NCBI GenBank assembly: GCA_963682025.1
Contig: OY821518.1
Coordinates: 124,644,800-124,708,799 of the forward strand
Source of the DNA: Cordilura impudica
Lineage: Eukaryota > Arthropoda > Insecta > Diptera > Scathophagidae
DNA: 64,000 bases
Direction: 5' to 3'
Position 1 is the first letter of the stretch; each line of letters starts with the position of its first letter. Shown here one piece after another: positions 22,129 through 33,274 of this stretch. The notes beneath the pieces were generated by a model. The model did not search any database and was not told the origin of the DNA. It saw only the letters and a program-made list of their open reading frames with translations. A program made the position numbers and the translations under genes.

Positions 22129-23325
22129 TCTATACTAATACTAATATAATAAAGAGGTAATGTTTGTTTGTTTGTTTGTAGGAGGTAATCTCCGTAACTT
22201 CTCATCTGATCATCCTGAAATTTTCATGGAGTCTTCCTGGGGGTATGGGAAGTACTACAAACTGTAATTTTTTTAATATTTGTAATAGGCGTGGCACCTA
22301 CCATACAAATTAAATTTTTAATATCATATATCTGTGGTTTTCTGGAATAACCGCGTATGTCCATTTTTGTCAGTTTTGAGTTAACGATGCCAAATATATT
22401 AATTTTTAAAGCTCTTTAGATGTGTTGAATTTTTTTTTTTAAATATTGACTATCCTGACATTTTTCTTTAAATAACGACGTAACTTAAATGTTTATTTAA
22501 TTAATTTGCAGGACTAACGACGTATGCCAACCTACGTTTGATCGCTGACAAATTATTTTCTCAGAAAACGACACATAGCGACATACGTTTTTAATAATTA
22601 AAAAAAATGCAAAATAGTTTTGGATTAGTTTTCAGTGTATAACCACTTATAAAAACTTGTGTGTTTATTTCTGTTATTTTTTGTAACTATTATTCTTGAT
22701 ACGTTGTTATATTCTCCTCCTAAGTCCCGTTAACTTTTTGTTGACGAACAAGAGAATCCATTTTTCAAGCAACAGCAACTTATGTCTACATGGGTGGTTG
22801 CATTGGTAGTTTTCTTTTTCAAAGAAAACGACGTTTATCGACATAAGTTGTTTTATATTGTTCATATTGTTTTTTCGTCCTTTTCCAGGATCTATTCCTC
22901 TGACGATTTTCGACTCAAAATTTTATATAAAGTATTCATTGCCCATATTTACAGGACTGTTAAATAAAAAGCTCAAAAATCTTTATATCGAGCCCATAAT
23001 TTCATTTTCATTTTGATTTTATGACATACGCGGTTATTCTAGAAAACCACAGATATATTGAGTACTATGATAGGGAGAGCTTTGCAAATTTGTGTGAGGT
23101 CACCTATGGGTGGAAATATGCGGGATCGGATAAGCAGGAGTGGTACCTCCCATATGAAGTAATTACTCAATATCATATATCTCGAGTACTAGGACATAAA
23201 AATTAAGTACTAAATTTCATATATCTGGCGTACTGTAATATTGATAGCCTTGGGACTTCGGGTGAGCCCTTTCATTACATTGCGGAAGGGGAGGGTAGTA
23301 GCGAAGTACTCCGGGTTATATCTAG
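22129..23325 (+). mobile_element. Helitron family C (non-autonomous) containing MITE-2
   Basis: The 5' end is TCTATACTAATACTAATATA followed by ATAAAGAGG and a (TTTG)n run. The 3' end is GTAGCGAAGTACTCCGGGTT then ATATCTAG, followed by T. The TC start, imperfect 3' hairpin, CTAG terminus and insertion between A and T identify a Helitron. No helicase or Rep is encoded. Without the 723-bp MITE at 22331-23053 it would be about 470 bp. Interior words such as GTACCTCCCATATGAAGTAA recur in the array at 46680-47040. Confidence 0.8.
22331..23053 (+). mobile_element. MITE-2, copy 2 (723 bp, TA target)
   Basis: Ends TCTGTGGTTTTCTGGAATAA and its complement ATTCTAGAAAACCACAGA are flanked by TA at 22329-22330 and 23054-23055. 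The inverted repeats extend inward through ACCGCGTATGTC. The interior matches copy 1 (3134-3861) in reverse. It is inserted inside Helitron C, so it is younger than that element. Confidence 0.85.
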
Positions 23326-23661
23326 TATATTATAAAGTGTGACGGCCGTTTATTTTTGGTGACGACTGTACTTAACAAAAAAATGTACAAGTCACATTAA
23401 GCGAAACGTTATTGATTTTGCAATGTAAAATTTTTGCAAGAATCCAGTTTCGTCAGTATGAGATTTGTATGTATGTTTGTTTTGTTTTTTTTTGTGCTGT
23501 ACCATTTAATAAACAACACCTTATATGGTAATGTCGGTTGCCAATTTTTTTTTTGTTGCAAGAGAAGAAATTCTATTTTTAAACAATTTATTCATTCTCA
23601 TTCCCACATATGTATATTGTCAGCCATTAACATCGGCTTACTTTGTTCTACGCATAGTTAA
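23326..23661. other. No recognisable feature
   Basis: AT-rich spacer between Helitron C and the reverse-strand transposase-like fragment. I searched by eye for a transposon end with a CACNRTG-type start and found none I can support. Confidence 0.35.
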
Positions 23662-24950
23662 TTAACTTGATGTCTTTTGGCATATAATGCAGCTTGACGT
23701 TGACTTTGTTCCAGTTGAAGCTTGTGCAACTTTTCCATCAATCATTGTGAGACACATTTTAAAATGTACTTCAATGTCTTGGTCATCAAATTTAAATATT
23801 ACTGGTTGAAGTTCCTTAATTTGCTCTTTTATTTTTTGAACTTCTTCAGTTATGACATCTTTGGTTTCCTTTTTGAATGCAAATTTTATTGGTCTGCAAT
23901 ACTTTGTTGAAGAAGGAATTTCATTTTTCCATATATCAATTTCTGTTGCTCTACTAGTTGACGGCTCTAAGACGTTATACCTTTTTGTTAAGCGCAATGG
24001 AATGAAATATACCATAAATAAATTAGCACCTGATGAATTTTCGGCATTAAATTGCTTGTATTGTTTCTGACCAGAGGATCCATCACATCCCCATTTAGAA
24101 ATTAAAGTAATGCTGCCATTACCAATTTTTTTTAAATGATCAGTATCAAGCGTATTTAGCAATCGTTCTGCAGTATGTTCAAGGAGATCTTGCAATTTTA
24201 TTTCTGCTGATGTTGAAGTAACACTAATAGCAGATTGTGAAGGTAAGCATTCTTTTTTGGCAGAAACTAAATCCCGATACTCTGGAAAAATCCCACAATT
24301 CTTTTCATTGGTTCCCTTCCGCAATTCCTTATATTGATTTTTGGTCAATTTCAAATCCAAAAATAGGGCGAACGCTTCTTCCGGCATAAATTTCTTATCT
24401 TCAATTGGTGTAGGAATGCTTTTCAAAATCCTCTTTGTGCGCCTTGGGCTCGCTTCTACTATTTTTTCAATTATTTCAATTTCATTTTTTTTTTATTTTG
24501 GGTTGGTTGAATTTGGTGCAAAAATGAATCCTTAATAATTCTTTGAGAAATTTCTTCATTGATATTCTCCAGCTTGCGCCTTCGAGATCTTTCACTACAT
24601 CCGTCAATTGGTTTTGCTGGTCGACCCTTTTTTCCACTTTCGTTGGCAGTTGTAGATGCACTCTCAAAAATAAGTTCCTTTATTAACCAGTCTTGGTAAC
24701 GTTTGTACATCTTTGCCTTGCTATGAGAACATTCAATGTACCGTCTTTTCAAATTCGATGCAAAATTAGTAATTTTTTTTCCTTTGTGCATTTCAATGTC
24801 TTCTAGGTTACAATTCTTAAAGAAGTCGTTGCTCACTATGTGCAAAATTACATCGTCTACATCATTTCGTTGAAAATAAATATCTGGCAGATCTCTGTAA
24901 CAGTACTTAGCCATTGCACAAATTGTAATGAATAATAATTGTGGAAACAT
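23662..24950 (-). pseudogene. N-terminal part of a transposase, possibly RAG1/Transib-like
   Basis: Two long minus-strand frames, 24950-24471 (159 aa) and 24426-23662 (254 aa), join through an open stretch (EIEIIEKIVEASPRR) after a frameshift in an A-run near 24490. Visible parts are a basic patch (CSERSRRRK), a helical segment (LTKNQYKELRKGTNEKN), the block SKWGCDGSSGQKQYKQF, then PSSTKYCRPIKFAFKKET, LTMIDGKVAQA and CIICQ. The layout (an acidic residue in a CDGSSG block, a conserved CRPI segment, then a Cys-x2-Cys) resembles the start of the RAG1/Transib catalytic core. The protein ends right after the Cys pair, so the downstream catalytic residues are absent. The assignment rests on memory of the family. 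The transposase-like nature is more certain than the superfamily. Confidence 0.5.
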
Positions 24951-24984
24951 TATTATAAATACTCTTGCAATTATGTAAAATAAA

Positions 24985-25020
24985 AATTTTTATCTTTTAT
25001 TACCACTTTTAGAAGCATAA
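24985..25020 (+). repeat. Truncated unit of a roughly 123-bp tandem repeat, left of HINE 2
   Basis: TTTTATTACCACTTTTAGAA, then GCATAA, is repeated at 25850-25884. It marks the left border of the target in which HINE copy 2 inserted. Confidence 0.7.
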
Positions 25021-25758
25021 ACAAGTAAGAAAATTATAGTCGGTCTAGACCGACTATACGATACCCTATACCATGCGTTTAGAAACCCTATCTCTTAGGC
25101 CCAACTAACTGGACATTGGAAATAAGCAAAAACCAAATTTGAGTGGGATTTTTGTTAATTTTTTTGGCTGCAGATATGAAAAAGTTCATATCGGATGCTA
25201 TACCTATAAAGGGACTAGGTCCAAAAATGGACCGATCCTGATCATGTTTGGTAAAGTCTCTTGTATTTTGCAAAAATATGTACAAACAAAATTTGAGAAG
25301 AATCAGTGCAATATTTTTCTTTTTTAATAGATTTAAGTGAAGATCGGGAATCAGCTCTATTTGGGGTCAAAGGGATCATTTTTGGACTACTCATTAGTGG
25401 ATGTAATGAACGCATACAAACCCAATTTGAGTAAGATCTATATGACAATTTGGATCTTATGGCAATTTATGTCGATTTCATATGGGTAATTTGTATGGGG
25501 GCTAGGTCTGAACATGGACCGATTCTCACCAATTTCAACAGCGTTCATCCCATGGCCGATAAAGGCTTACATACCAAATTTCATCAAAATATATTTATAT
25601 TTGCGACCTGCAGTTTGATTACAAGCTTTACATGGACACACAGACGGACGGACGGACGGACGGTATAATTAAAGATGAGTCTATGTCAAATATTTTTGGT
25701 TGTTACAAACAGCAGCACAAAGTCATTATACCCAAATCACATAGTGGTATAGGGTATA
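25021..25758 (-). mobile_element. HINE copy 2 (reverse orientation, near full length)
   Basis: Read on the minus strand it runs from TATACCCTATACCACTATGT to the 18-bp palindrome AGTCGGTCTAGACCGACT and the terminus TTTTCTTACTTGT. It carries (GTCC)n, the CTGCAGGTCGCAAATAT block, three diverged GGTCC...GACC...CCCCATA sub-repeats, and CATATCTGCAG. A short deletion removes the segment between the (GTCC)n tract and the TATAATTAAAGATG block. The flanking tandem duplication supplies an empty site showing insertion without target duplication. Confidence 0.9.
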
Positions 25759-25977
25759 AAAACCCACACCCTAACCCCTTTTAAACGGTGAAGCATACCT
25801 GCTCAAATCTTAAAGGGCTATGTCGCAATAGTTTTTTTTACCATTTACAAATTTTTGTCTTTTATTACCACTTTTAGAAGCATAAAAAACCCACACCATA
25901 ACCCCTTTTAAAAGGTGAAGCATACCTGCTCAAATCTTAAAGGGCTATGTCGCAATAGTCTTTTTTTGCCATTTACC
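25759..25977 (+). repeat. Tandem duplication, about 123-bp unit, flanking HINE 2
   Basis: Two copies of a unit beginning AACCCACACC and containing AAGCATACCTGCTCAAATCT and GGGCTATGTCGCAATAGT are joined through TTACCACTTTTAGAAGCATA. The junction between the units (GCATAAAAAACCCACACC) is the uninterrupted equivalent of the HINE 2 insertion site. Confidence 0.75.
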
Positions 25978-26159
25978 TGTTATTTAAATTGTTTCCCATT
26001 TTGCCAGGTATTTAAACTATATAACTCTAATTCAGACTACTCATGTTTTTGAAAGATACCTATGTAAACGTACCTGTAACAATTAAGCGCATTATATCTC
26101 AACCCTTTTTTATAAGTATATAACAACTCCTGACAACTCTACCGACACGCAAAAAAATA

Positions 26160-26345
26160 CACCGCGGTGCACCGGTACGACCAACTTTTGTATTCATAAC
26201 ACTCAGACGGACGGACGGACGGACATCGTTTAATCGACTCAGAAAGTGTTTTTGAGTCGATCCGTATAATAAAAGATGGATAAAGGTCCAATATTTTTGG
26301 CAGTTACAAACATCACCTGAAACTTAATATATCCTAACCACATAG
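26160..26345 (-). mobile_element. Old HINE fragment, reverse orientation
   Basis: ACGGACGGACGGACGGACAT, then CGACTCAGAAAGTG, TAATAAAAGATGG, GGCAGTTACAAACA and AACCACATAGTGG follow the reverse order of the HINE 5' third. Everything 3' of the GTCC tract is missing. Confidence 0.65.
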
Positions 26346-26934
26346 TGGACAACTTTTGTATTCATAAATTTTGCAGAAAATATCTAACCTTGGGTCAGAA
26401 AAATTGTTCTGGTGCACACGGACGGAAACTGGCGGGTATATAATGGGGTATGGGAGTATAGGGGAGGGTTTGGACTATAGAAGAGTGCAAGATTATTTCT
26501 AACTGCTTTTGACTGGCAGGAGTTATGCTCTATTAAGTAGGAGATTTTCGGAAAATTTGGACCTTTTTTAAATATTTTTTTTTTAATTTCGGAATGACTC
26601 AGTGATTTTATATTTTTAACATTAATAGCATGGAAGCCATAAAATTATACAAAATTTATTTCACTTCAAAATCTTTTAAATGAAAAAAGTTACAGTCATT
26701 CAAAAATAAAAATTTGCAAAGAAATTTTTAATTTTAGCAAAATATTGAGAAAGCCCATTTTCGAAGACCCTGTTCGCTGTGATATAGTTGAGATAGAGTC
26801 ACAATTTTTTGGCTCCCGAGGTTTAATAGTATTTACTTTCAAATGAATAACATCACTTTAAAATCGGTAACAAAAAAACGATTTTTGGCCGCCTTCTCAA
26901 AATATGGTCCACTGTGCGCCGGTTTTTTAGGATG
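26346..26934. other. No recognisable feature
   Basis: AT-rich sequence. A block near 26560 (GGACCTTTTTTAAATA) resembles one near 45450, but the match is too short to define a family. Confidence 0.35.
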
Positions 26935-27285
26935 TGCATGGGTTAATTTTTATTGAAACACAATCAATAGCGAGTATTATGCCAAATTATTGCTAAGTGT
27001 TAACGATGAAATTAAGGAAAAAAGGCCATATTTGTAGAAAAAGAAAGTGATGTTTCATCAAGACAATGGACCAGTTTACACATCCACTATAGTGATGATC
27101 AAAATCCATGAATATTACTTCAAATTGCTTCATCACACACCTTATTCGCCAGATTTAGCTCTCTCGGATTATTTTCAATTTCCAAACTTAAAAAAATGGA
27201 TCGGTGGTAAAAGCTGGACAGTTCTTACTATAAACAGATGTCGATGCTATTAAACATCGCTGCAAGAAATTTGTATCGATCTAAA
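26935..27285 (+). pseudogene. mariner transposase C-terminal fragment
   Basis: The frame beginning at 27047 reads MMFHQDNGPVYTSTIVMIKI, then HTPYSPDLALSDYFQFPNLK and KWIGGKSW. HQDN.P.H...... and YSPDL.PSDY/F are the second and third aspartate blocks of mariner (DD34D) transposases. A degraded upstream part (26940-27046) matches the segment preceding HQDN. The first aspartate region and both inverted repeats are missing. The piece is a short relic. Confidence 0.85.
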
Positions 27286-27389
27286 ATGAGATTATGTTTA
27301 TTATATTCTCTTTGTCAGCTTGGGTTGTTCTGGAACCGCCCTCGTATTTCACATAATGAAATCTAATGATGGCGCATCGACCATTTTTT

Positions 27390-28162
27390 TACCCTATACC
27401 ACTATGTGGTTTGGGTATAATGACTTTGTGCTGCTGTTTGTAACAACCAAAAATATTTGACCTAGACCCATCTTTAATTATACCGATCGAATCAGAATCA
27501 CTTTCTGAGTTGATTTAACAATGTCCGTCCGTCCGTCCGTCTGTGTGTCCATGTAAACCTTGTAATCAAACTGCAGGTCGCAAATATGAATATATTTTGA
27601 TGAAATTTGGTATATAAGCTTTTATCAGCCATGGGATGAACTCTGTTGAAATTGGTGAGAATCGGTCCATGTTCAGACCTAGCCCCCATACAAATTACCC
27701 ATATGAAATCGACATAAATTGCCATAAGATTCAAATTGTCATATAGATCTTACTCAAATTGGGTTTGTATGCGTTCATTACATCCATTAATGAGTAGTCC
27801 AAAAATGATCCCCTTGACCCCACATAGAGCTGCTTCCCGATCTTCACTAAAATCTATTAAAAAACAAAAATATTGCACGGATTCTTCTCAAATTTTGTTT
27901 GTATATATTTTTCCAAAATACAAGAGACTTTACCAAACATGATTAGGATCGGTCCATTTTTGGACCTAGTCCCTGTATAGATATAGCATCCGATATTAAA
28001 TTTTTTATATCTGCAGCCAAAAAAATTAATAAAAATCCCACTCAAATTTGGTTTTTGCTTATTTTCTATGTCCAGTTAGTTGGGCCTAAGAGATAGGGTT
28101 TCTAGACGCATGGTATAGGGTATCGTATAGTCGGTCTAGACCGACTATAATTTTCTAACTTG
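27390..28162 (+). mobile_element. HINE copy 3 (full length)
   Basis: All landmarks are present: a 5' CCCTATACCACTATGTGG end preceded by TTA, (GTCC)4, the internal GGTCC sub-repeats, CATGGTATAGGGTATCG (inverse of the start), the perfect 18-bp palindrome and the end TTTTCTAACTTGT. The opposing TATACCC and GGGTAT motifs form the subterminal inverted repeats expected of Helentron-type elements. Confidence 0.9.
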
Positions 28163-28175
28163 TTTAATTTAAAAA

Positions 28176-28374
28176 AAGTAAGAAAATAATAGTCGGTCTA
28201 GACCAACTATACGATATCTTATAACATGCTTTCAGAGAATTGCTCTTCGGTCCAACTAATTAGATAAATGGCACTGGGTCGGAAAATGTACCGATCCTGA
28301 TCACATTTGGTAAGGCCAGTTATTTATTGCAAAAACGTATACAAACCAAATTTGAGAAACATCTGTGCAATATT
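28176..28374 (-). mobile_element. HINE copy 4 (3' part only, reverse orientation)
   Basis: It starts with GTAAGAAAATAATAGTCGGT and a slightly damaged palindrome, and runs as far as GCAAAAACGTATACAAACCA and the TTTGAGAAACATCTGTGCAA block. HINE copy 5 replaces the rest at 28375. Copies 3 and 4 are therefore tail to tail. Confidence 0.8.
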
Positions 28375-29140
28375 TATACCCTATACCACTATCTGGTTTG
28401 GGTATAATGACTTTGTGCTGCTGTTTGTAACAACCAAAAATATCTGACCTACACCCATCTTTAATTATACCGATCGAATCAGAATTCCTTTTTGAGTCGA
28501 TTTAACAATGTCCGTCCGTCCGTCCGTCCGTCTGTGTGTCCATGTAAACCTTGTAATCAAACTGCAGATCGCAAATATGAATATGTTTTGATGAAATTTG
28601 GTATTTTATCTTTTATCGGCCGTGGGATGAAGGCTATTGAAATTAATGAGAATCGGTCCATGTTCAGACCTAGCCCCCATACAAATGACCCCTATGAAAT
28701 CAACATATATTGCCATAAGATCCAAATTATCATACAAATCTTAGTCAAATTGGATATGTATATATTACATCCATTAATCAGTATTGGCAATATCTTAGTC
28801 ATAGGCCCCATATAGAGCTGCCTCCCGATCTTCACTTAAATCTATCAAAAAACAAAAATATTGCACTGATTCTTCTCAAATTTTGTTTGTATACATTTTT
28901 GCAAAATACAAGAGACTCTACCAAACATGGTCAGGATCGGTCCATTTTTGGGATTAGTCCCCATATAGATATAGCATCCGATATGAACTTTTTCATATCT
29001 GCAGCTGAAAAAATTAATAAATATCCCACTCAAATTTGGTTTATGCTTATTTTCTATATCCAGTTAGTTGGGCCTGAGAGATAGGGTCTCTAAACGCATG
29101 GTATAGGGTATCGTATAGTCGGTCTAGACCGACTATAATT
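28375..29140 (+). mobile_element. HINE copy 5
   Basis: The 5' end TATACCCTATACCACTATCT, (GTCC)5, the interior blocks and the 3' palindrome are present. The last bases (TTTCTTACTTGT) are absent because copy 6 starts immediately after TATAATT. Copies 5 and 6 form a head-to-tail pair. Confidence 0.9.
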
Positions 29141-29912
29141 ATACCCTATACCACTATGTGGTTTGGGTATACTGACTTTGTGCTGCTGTTTGTAACAACC
29201 AAAACTATTCGTCCTAGACCCATCTTTAATTATTCCGATCGGCTCAGAATCACTTTTTCAGTCGGAATAGCAATGTCCGTCCGTCTGTGTGGCGATGCAA
29301 ACTTTTTAATCAAACTACAGGTCGCTAATACGAACATATTTTGATGAAATTTGGTACATAAGCTTTCATCGGCCATGGGATGAACGCTATTGAAATTGGT
29401 GAGAATCGGTCCATGTTCAGACCTAGTCCCCATACAAATGAGCCCTATGAAGTCGACATAAATTGCCTTAAGTTCCAAATTATCATATAGATCTCATTCA
29501 AATTGGGTTTGTATGTGTTTATTACATCCATTAATGAGTAGCCCAAAAATTATACCTATAGGAAATTCTTAGTCATAGGCCCCATGTAGAGCTGCTTCCC
29601 GATCTTCACTTAAATCTATCAAAAAACAAAAATATTGCACAAATTTGGTTTGTATATATTTTTTCAAAGTGTAAGTGACTTTACCAAATATGGTCAAGAT
29701 CGGTCCTTTTTTGGACCTAGTCCCCATATAGACATATCATCCGATATGAACTTTTTCATATCTGCAGCCAAAAAAATTAATAAAAATTCCACTCAAATTT
29801 GGTTTATGCTTATTTGCTATATCCAATTAGTTGGACCGAAGAGTTAGGGTCTGTAAATCATTGTATAGGATATCGTATAGTCGGGCTAGACCGACTATAA
29901 TTTTCTTACTTG
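29141..29912 (+). mobile_element. HINE copy 6
   Basis: It starts ATACCCTATACCACTATGTG directly after the palindrome of copy 5 and ends with GGGCTAGACCGACTATAATT then TTCTTACTTGT. The GTCC tract is reduced to two units. The palindrome has one mismatch, so this copy is older or independently derived. Confidence 0.9.
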
Positions 29913-29924
29913 TTTTGTTTTTCG

Positions 29925-30150
29925 ATAGATTTAAGTGAAGATTGGCACTGCATATCGGGGCTCTGACTAAAAAATATTTCACAGATTTTTCTCAAATTTC
30001 GTATCTTTAGGTTTTTGCAAAAAAGAAGTGACTGCACCAAATATGGTCAGGATCTGTCCATAATCCCCATCAAAATAAGGCTTCCGATATGAACCTTTTC
30101 AAATCTGCAGGCAAAAAAAATAAAAATTCCATTCAGATTTGGGTTATGGG
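29925..30150. mobile_element. HINE fragment mosaic
   Basis: An inverse-orientation piece (GATAGATTTAAGTGAAGATT) is followed by forward pieces (CACAGATTTTTCTCAAATTT, CCAAATATGGTCAGGATCTG, CAAATCTGCAG). The mixture of orientations indicates rearrangement of old HINE DNA. Confidence 0.55.
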
Positions 30151-31439
30151 CATTTCCACAGAATTGTCAACCGCAGCTAAAAAAAAATCAAAGTCTATAA
30201 AAGCATGTTGTTTAACATATTTTTATAGGGAATCTACCAAATTTAACTAATGTAAATAAATTTTACATCTATTCATAACACATTTTGAAATATTCAAATG
30301 CAAAGTCGAACAAGTGAAAAACTTTTGTTTTAAACATTTCTATTGCACGTTTTCTTTTGCTTAATCTTCTTAATGAGAGACATTATGCATTGACATTTGC
30401 TGTTTTAAATTTCGGTTTATATTTAAAGGATATAAGAAAAATGTAAAAGGAACGATGCAATTGCCAATTACGGTAAATTTTTTATTTGATTCACGGTATA
30501 TTTTGATCAAATATTATTAACAAATAGATATTTTTGTTGCAAATTAAATAAAAAAAATCATGTGAGTCCGATCACAGGAGAGATGTGTAAACATCTAGTA
30601 ATTATAGCAAATTTGTAGGGTTGTTAAATTATGTACTTACATGTATGTTATACGTTTATATTGTAAAATTTTTAATATTTTACAGTAAAGGGTTGTTGAA
30701 TTAGCTTAAACAATTTTATAACATAATTTTTTCACCAATCATAAGTCACACCGATTTGTCTTAGGGCTCACAGCGTAACATGTAAACTCACATGTTATGC
30801 TGTTTTTGCGATTGTATTGTGAAATATAAATTTACCCCCCTTGCGCGTATAGATGTTTACACATCAAAAAAATTTTGCTAGAAAATAATCCATGCTTTGT
30901 TCGTGGTACTTATGTGGTACTCAAAACATTTTTTTCTTCTAAAATAAATAAAATATAAATAATATAAACGCTGTTTTAACCGATACACTATCGTTTTATC
31001 AATGTGCAGGAAACAACATAAATGCAATTAGAATGTATTTTATGCCATCTGCCCAAATTGAAAATTTATCTCTATATTGGACGAAAAATGGAAGAAGTTG
31101 CGATGGCCAAAATGTAGAAGCAGATAGGACTGCATATTCTTTATTTTACATAAATAATATGAATATACTTGCTCTTGTTTTTCTTTCTTTGAGAAATTTT
31201 GTTAAGTTTATTATTTTTGTTGTGAATACATTAAAAATTATTTATAATATTCTTATGCATGTCTAGTTACATAAAAGTAAAAAAATAAACATAAAAATTA
31301 TGATGGAACAAATTGTAGCATGCGACATGTAGCGTGATATTTTAAATGACTAGATTGGTTATTTCTAATTTTTCGAGATATGCGAAAAAAAAATGCTTGA
31401 AAATTATGATTGTTGGTTTCCAGTTTAGCTGAGCAACAT
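30151..31439. other. No gene seen; contains a small inverted-repeat structure
   Basis: GATGTGTAAACATCTA at about 30580 is repeated inverted as TAGATGTTTACACATC near 30848. Midway near 30770-30803 is a compact hairpin (CAGCGTAACATG paired with CATGTTATGCTG). The arrangement suggests a small noncoding inverted-repeat element of about 285 bp, but no target duplication or second copy was found. The rest of the segment is AT-rich without motifs. Confidence 0.4.
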
Positions 31440-31515
31440 ACATAAAAAGTATGAGTCTTAAATTCGGCTGTGCTGAATCTTTGATACCATTCACTGGTGG
31501 TCTAAACACAATATT
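31440..31515 (-). mobile_element. 3' end fragment of DINE-like subfamily 2
   Basis: On the minus strand the sequence reads TATCAAAGATTCAGCACAGC, then CGAATTTAAGACTCATACTT. The stem-loop (TTCAGCACAGCCGAA) followed by an ACTC.TACTT tail is the 3' end also seen at 41590-41652 and, altered, near 55630. Only the terminus is recognisable. Confidence 0.55.
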
Positions 31516-32039
31516 ATAAACAAGTTTGTCAACACTAAAAGACAAAAAAGACTATGTTTCAAATTATAATGGCTAGATTTCTTCAATGATTTTAATTTCA
31601 AATAAAGAACATAAATTTATAACAGCCCAAAAATCTGAAAATAAAATAAGTACAAAACAAGCATGAAATGAAAAGCAAAAAAAAATTTTATCACACTTAA
31701 AATCCAGGTTGATCTACATTTTATTCTACAACAATAACAATATATGAAAGGCATAGGATCATAGGTATCGGGGGGTGTTCAAGCACCACTCTCTCTTCCC
31801 CGAGAAAAAAAATTATTACAGTCTTGACTAAAATATAACTTTACTTACAATGACAAACTTTTTCCACATTTACTAAATTTACTCAAAAACCTTTTAAGCT
31901 CCATTTGAATTAGACGAAAAAAATGTCGTGTACATCGAAGAAGAGTAGTCACAAATTTGATTCTTTATGTCGAGATTATAAATCTGTCAATAGTACTGTG
32001 TATATGACTTTGTATTGTATTGTCAAATGAGAATAACAC
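31516..32039. other. No gene seen; GC-containing stem-loop near 31765
   Basis: Around 31770-31803 there is TCGGGGGGTGTTCAAGCACC followed within about 15 bases by CCCCGA, which can form a nested hairpin. No RNA family was recognised. The remainder is AT-rich. Confidence 0.35.
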
Positions 32040-32508
32040 TGTTATCGATTCTTTTGTGGCTAAAAGTGTCAGAACCCGTGAAATTTTGAATAGAAAAACT
32101 GTTTCAGAATCTCAAAATTTTTCTACAGAAAAACTATCTCAGATTCTGCAAACTTTTCTACAATATGAAAATTGTCTCAGATTCTGCGAATCTTTCTATA
32201 GAAAAACTGTCTCAGATTCTGAAAATTATTCTATAGAAAAACTGTCCAAGATTCTGAGAATTTTTCAATATAAAAACTGTCCCAAATTCTGTAAACTTTT
32301 CTACAATAAAAGGAAACTTTCTCAGATTTTAATAATTTTTTTTTTTTTTTAAACTGTCTCAGATTCTGAGAATCAGTGTCAGATGCTAAAAATCTTATCC
32401 TAAAACAATAACCGTAAAAGAGCTTAATTTTTTGCATAGAAAAAACGACTCAAAAAAAACCCGTCTCAAATTCAGAGAATTTTAGAGAAAAACAATCTCA
32501 ATTCTTAA
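32040..32508 (+). repeat. Minisatellite, about 36-bp unit, left block
   Basis: Diverged units contain TTTTCTATAGAAAAACTGTC and TCAGATTCTGAGAA, spaced about 35-40 bp apart (for example near 32098, 32137, 32174, 32207, 32242 and 32277). A 110-codon open frame across the array exists because the period is near a multiple of three. It is not a gene. The array continues at 33275-33588 after HINE copy 8. Confidence 0.8.
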
Positions 32509-33274
32509 ACGTAAGAAAATTATAGTCGGTCTAGACGATACCCTATACCATGCGTTTAGAGACCCTATCTCTTAGGCCCAACTAATTGGATATAGAAAAT
32601 AAGCATAAACGAATTTTGAGTGGCATTTTTATTAATTTTTTTGGCTGCAGATATGAAAAAGTTCATATCGGATGCTATGTCTATATGGGGACTCGGTCCA
32701 AAAATGGACCGATCCTGACCATGCGTCTCTTGTATATTGCGAAAATATATACTTTACAAACAAAATTTCAGATGAATCAGTGCAATATTTTTGTTTTTTG
32801 GTAGATTAAAGTGAAAGTCCGGGGCCTATGACTAATAGTTGTCCCATAGGGATCGTTTTTGGCCTATTCATTAATGGATGTAATAAACATATACACACCC
32901 AATTTGACTAAGATCTATACCACAATTTGGATCTTAAGTCAATTTATGTCGATTTTATAGGGGTCATTTGTATGGGGGCTAGGTCTGAACATGGACGGAT
33001 TCTCACCAATTTCAACAGCGTTCATCTTATGACCGACAGAAGCTTATATACCAAATTTCATCAAGATATATTCATATTTGCGACCTGCAGTTTGATTACA
33101 AGCTTTACATGGACACACAGACGGACGGACGGACGGACATTATTAAATCAACTCAAAAAGTGATTCTGATTCGATCGGTATAATTAAAGATGGGTCTAGG
33201 TCAGATATTTTTGTTTGTTACAAACAACAGCACAAAGTCATTATACCCAAACCACATAGTGGTATAAGGTATAA
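32509..33274 (-). mobile_element. HINE copy 8 (inserted in minisatellite)
   Basis: On the minus strand it runs from TATACCTTATACCACTATGT through (GTCC)n and the internal blocks to TAGACCGACTATAATT and TTCTTAC. The palindrome has lost half its stem (CGGTCTAGACGATACC). The minisatellite lies on both sides, showing clean insertion. Confidence 0.88.

Noticed and set aside
25450..25668. Repeated 60-90 codon open frames with YVDFI...MGARSEHGPILTNF-type translations (also 27498, 32927, 33944, 52898 and others)
   Set aside because: They are the same noncoding HINE block translated in each copy. Frames shift freely between copies, they have no start context, and the (GTCC)n tract supplies their TDGRTDGRT tails.
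31765..31805. GC-containing hairpin as a possible tRNA or small RNA
   Set aside because: No cloverleaf, no A/B boxes and no conserved tRNA nucleotides. Stem lengths do not fit a known RNA family.
32020..32352. 110-codon open frame with repetitive SQILRIF-like peptide
   Set aside because: It is a tandem minisatellite whose period is near a multiple of three. Unit divergence does not respect codons.
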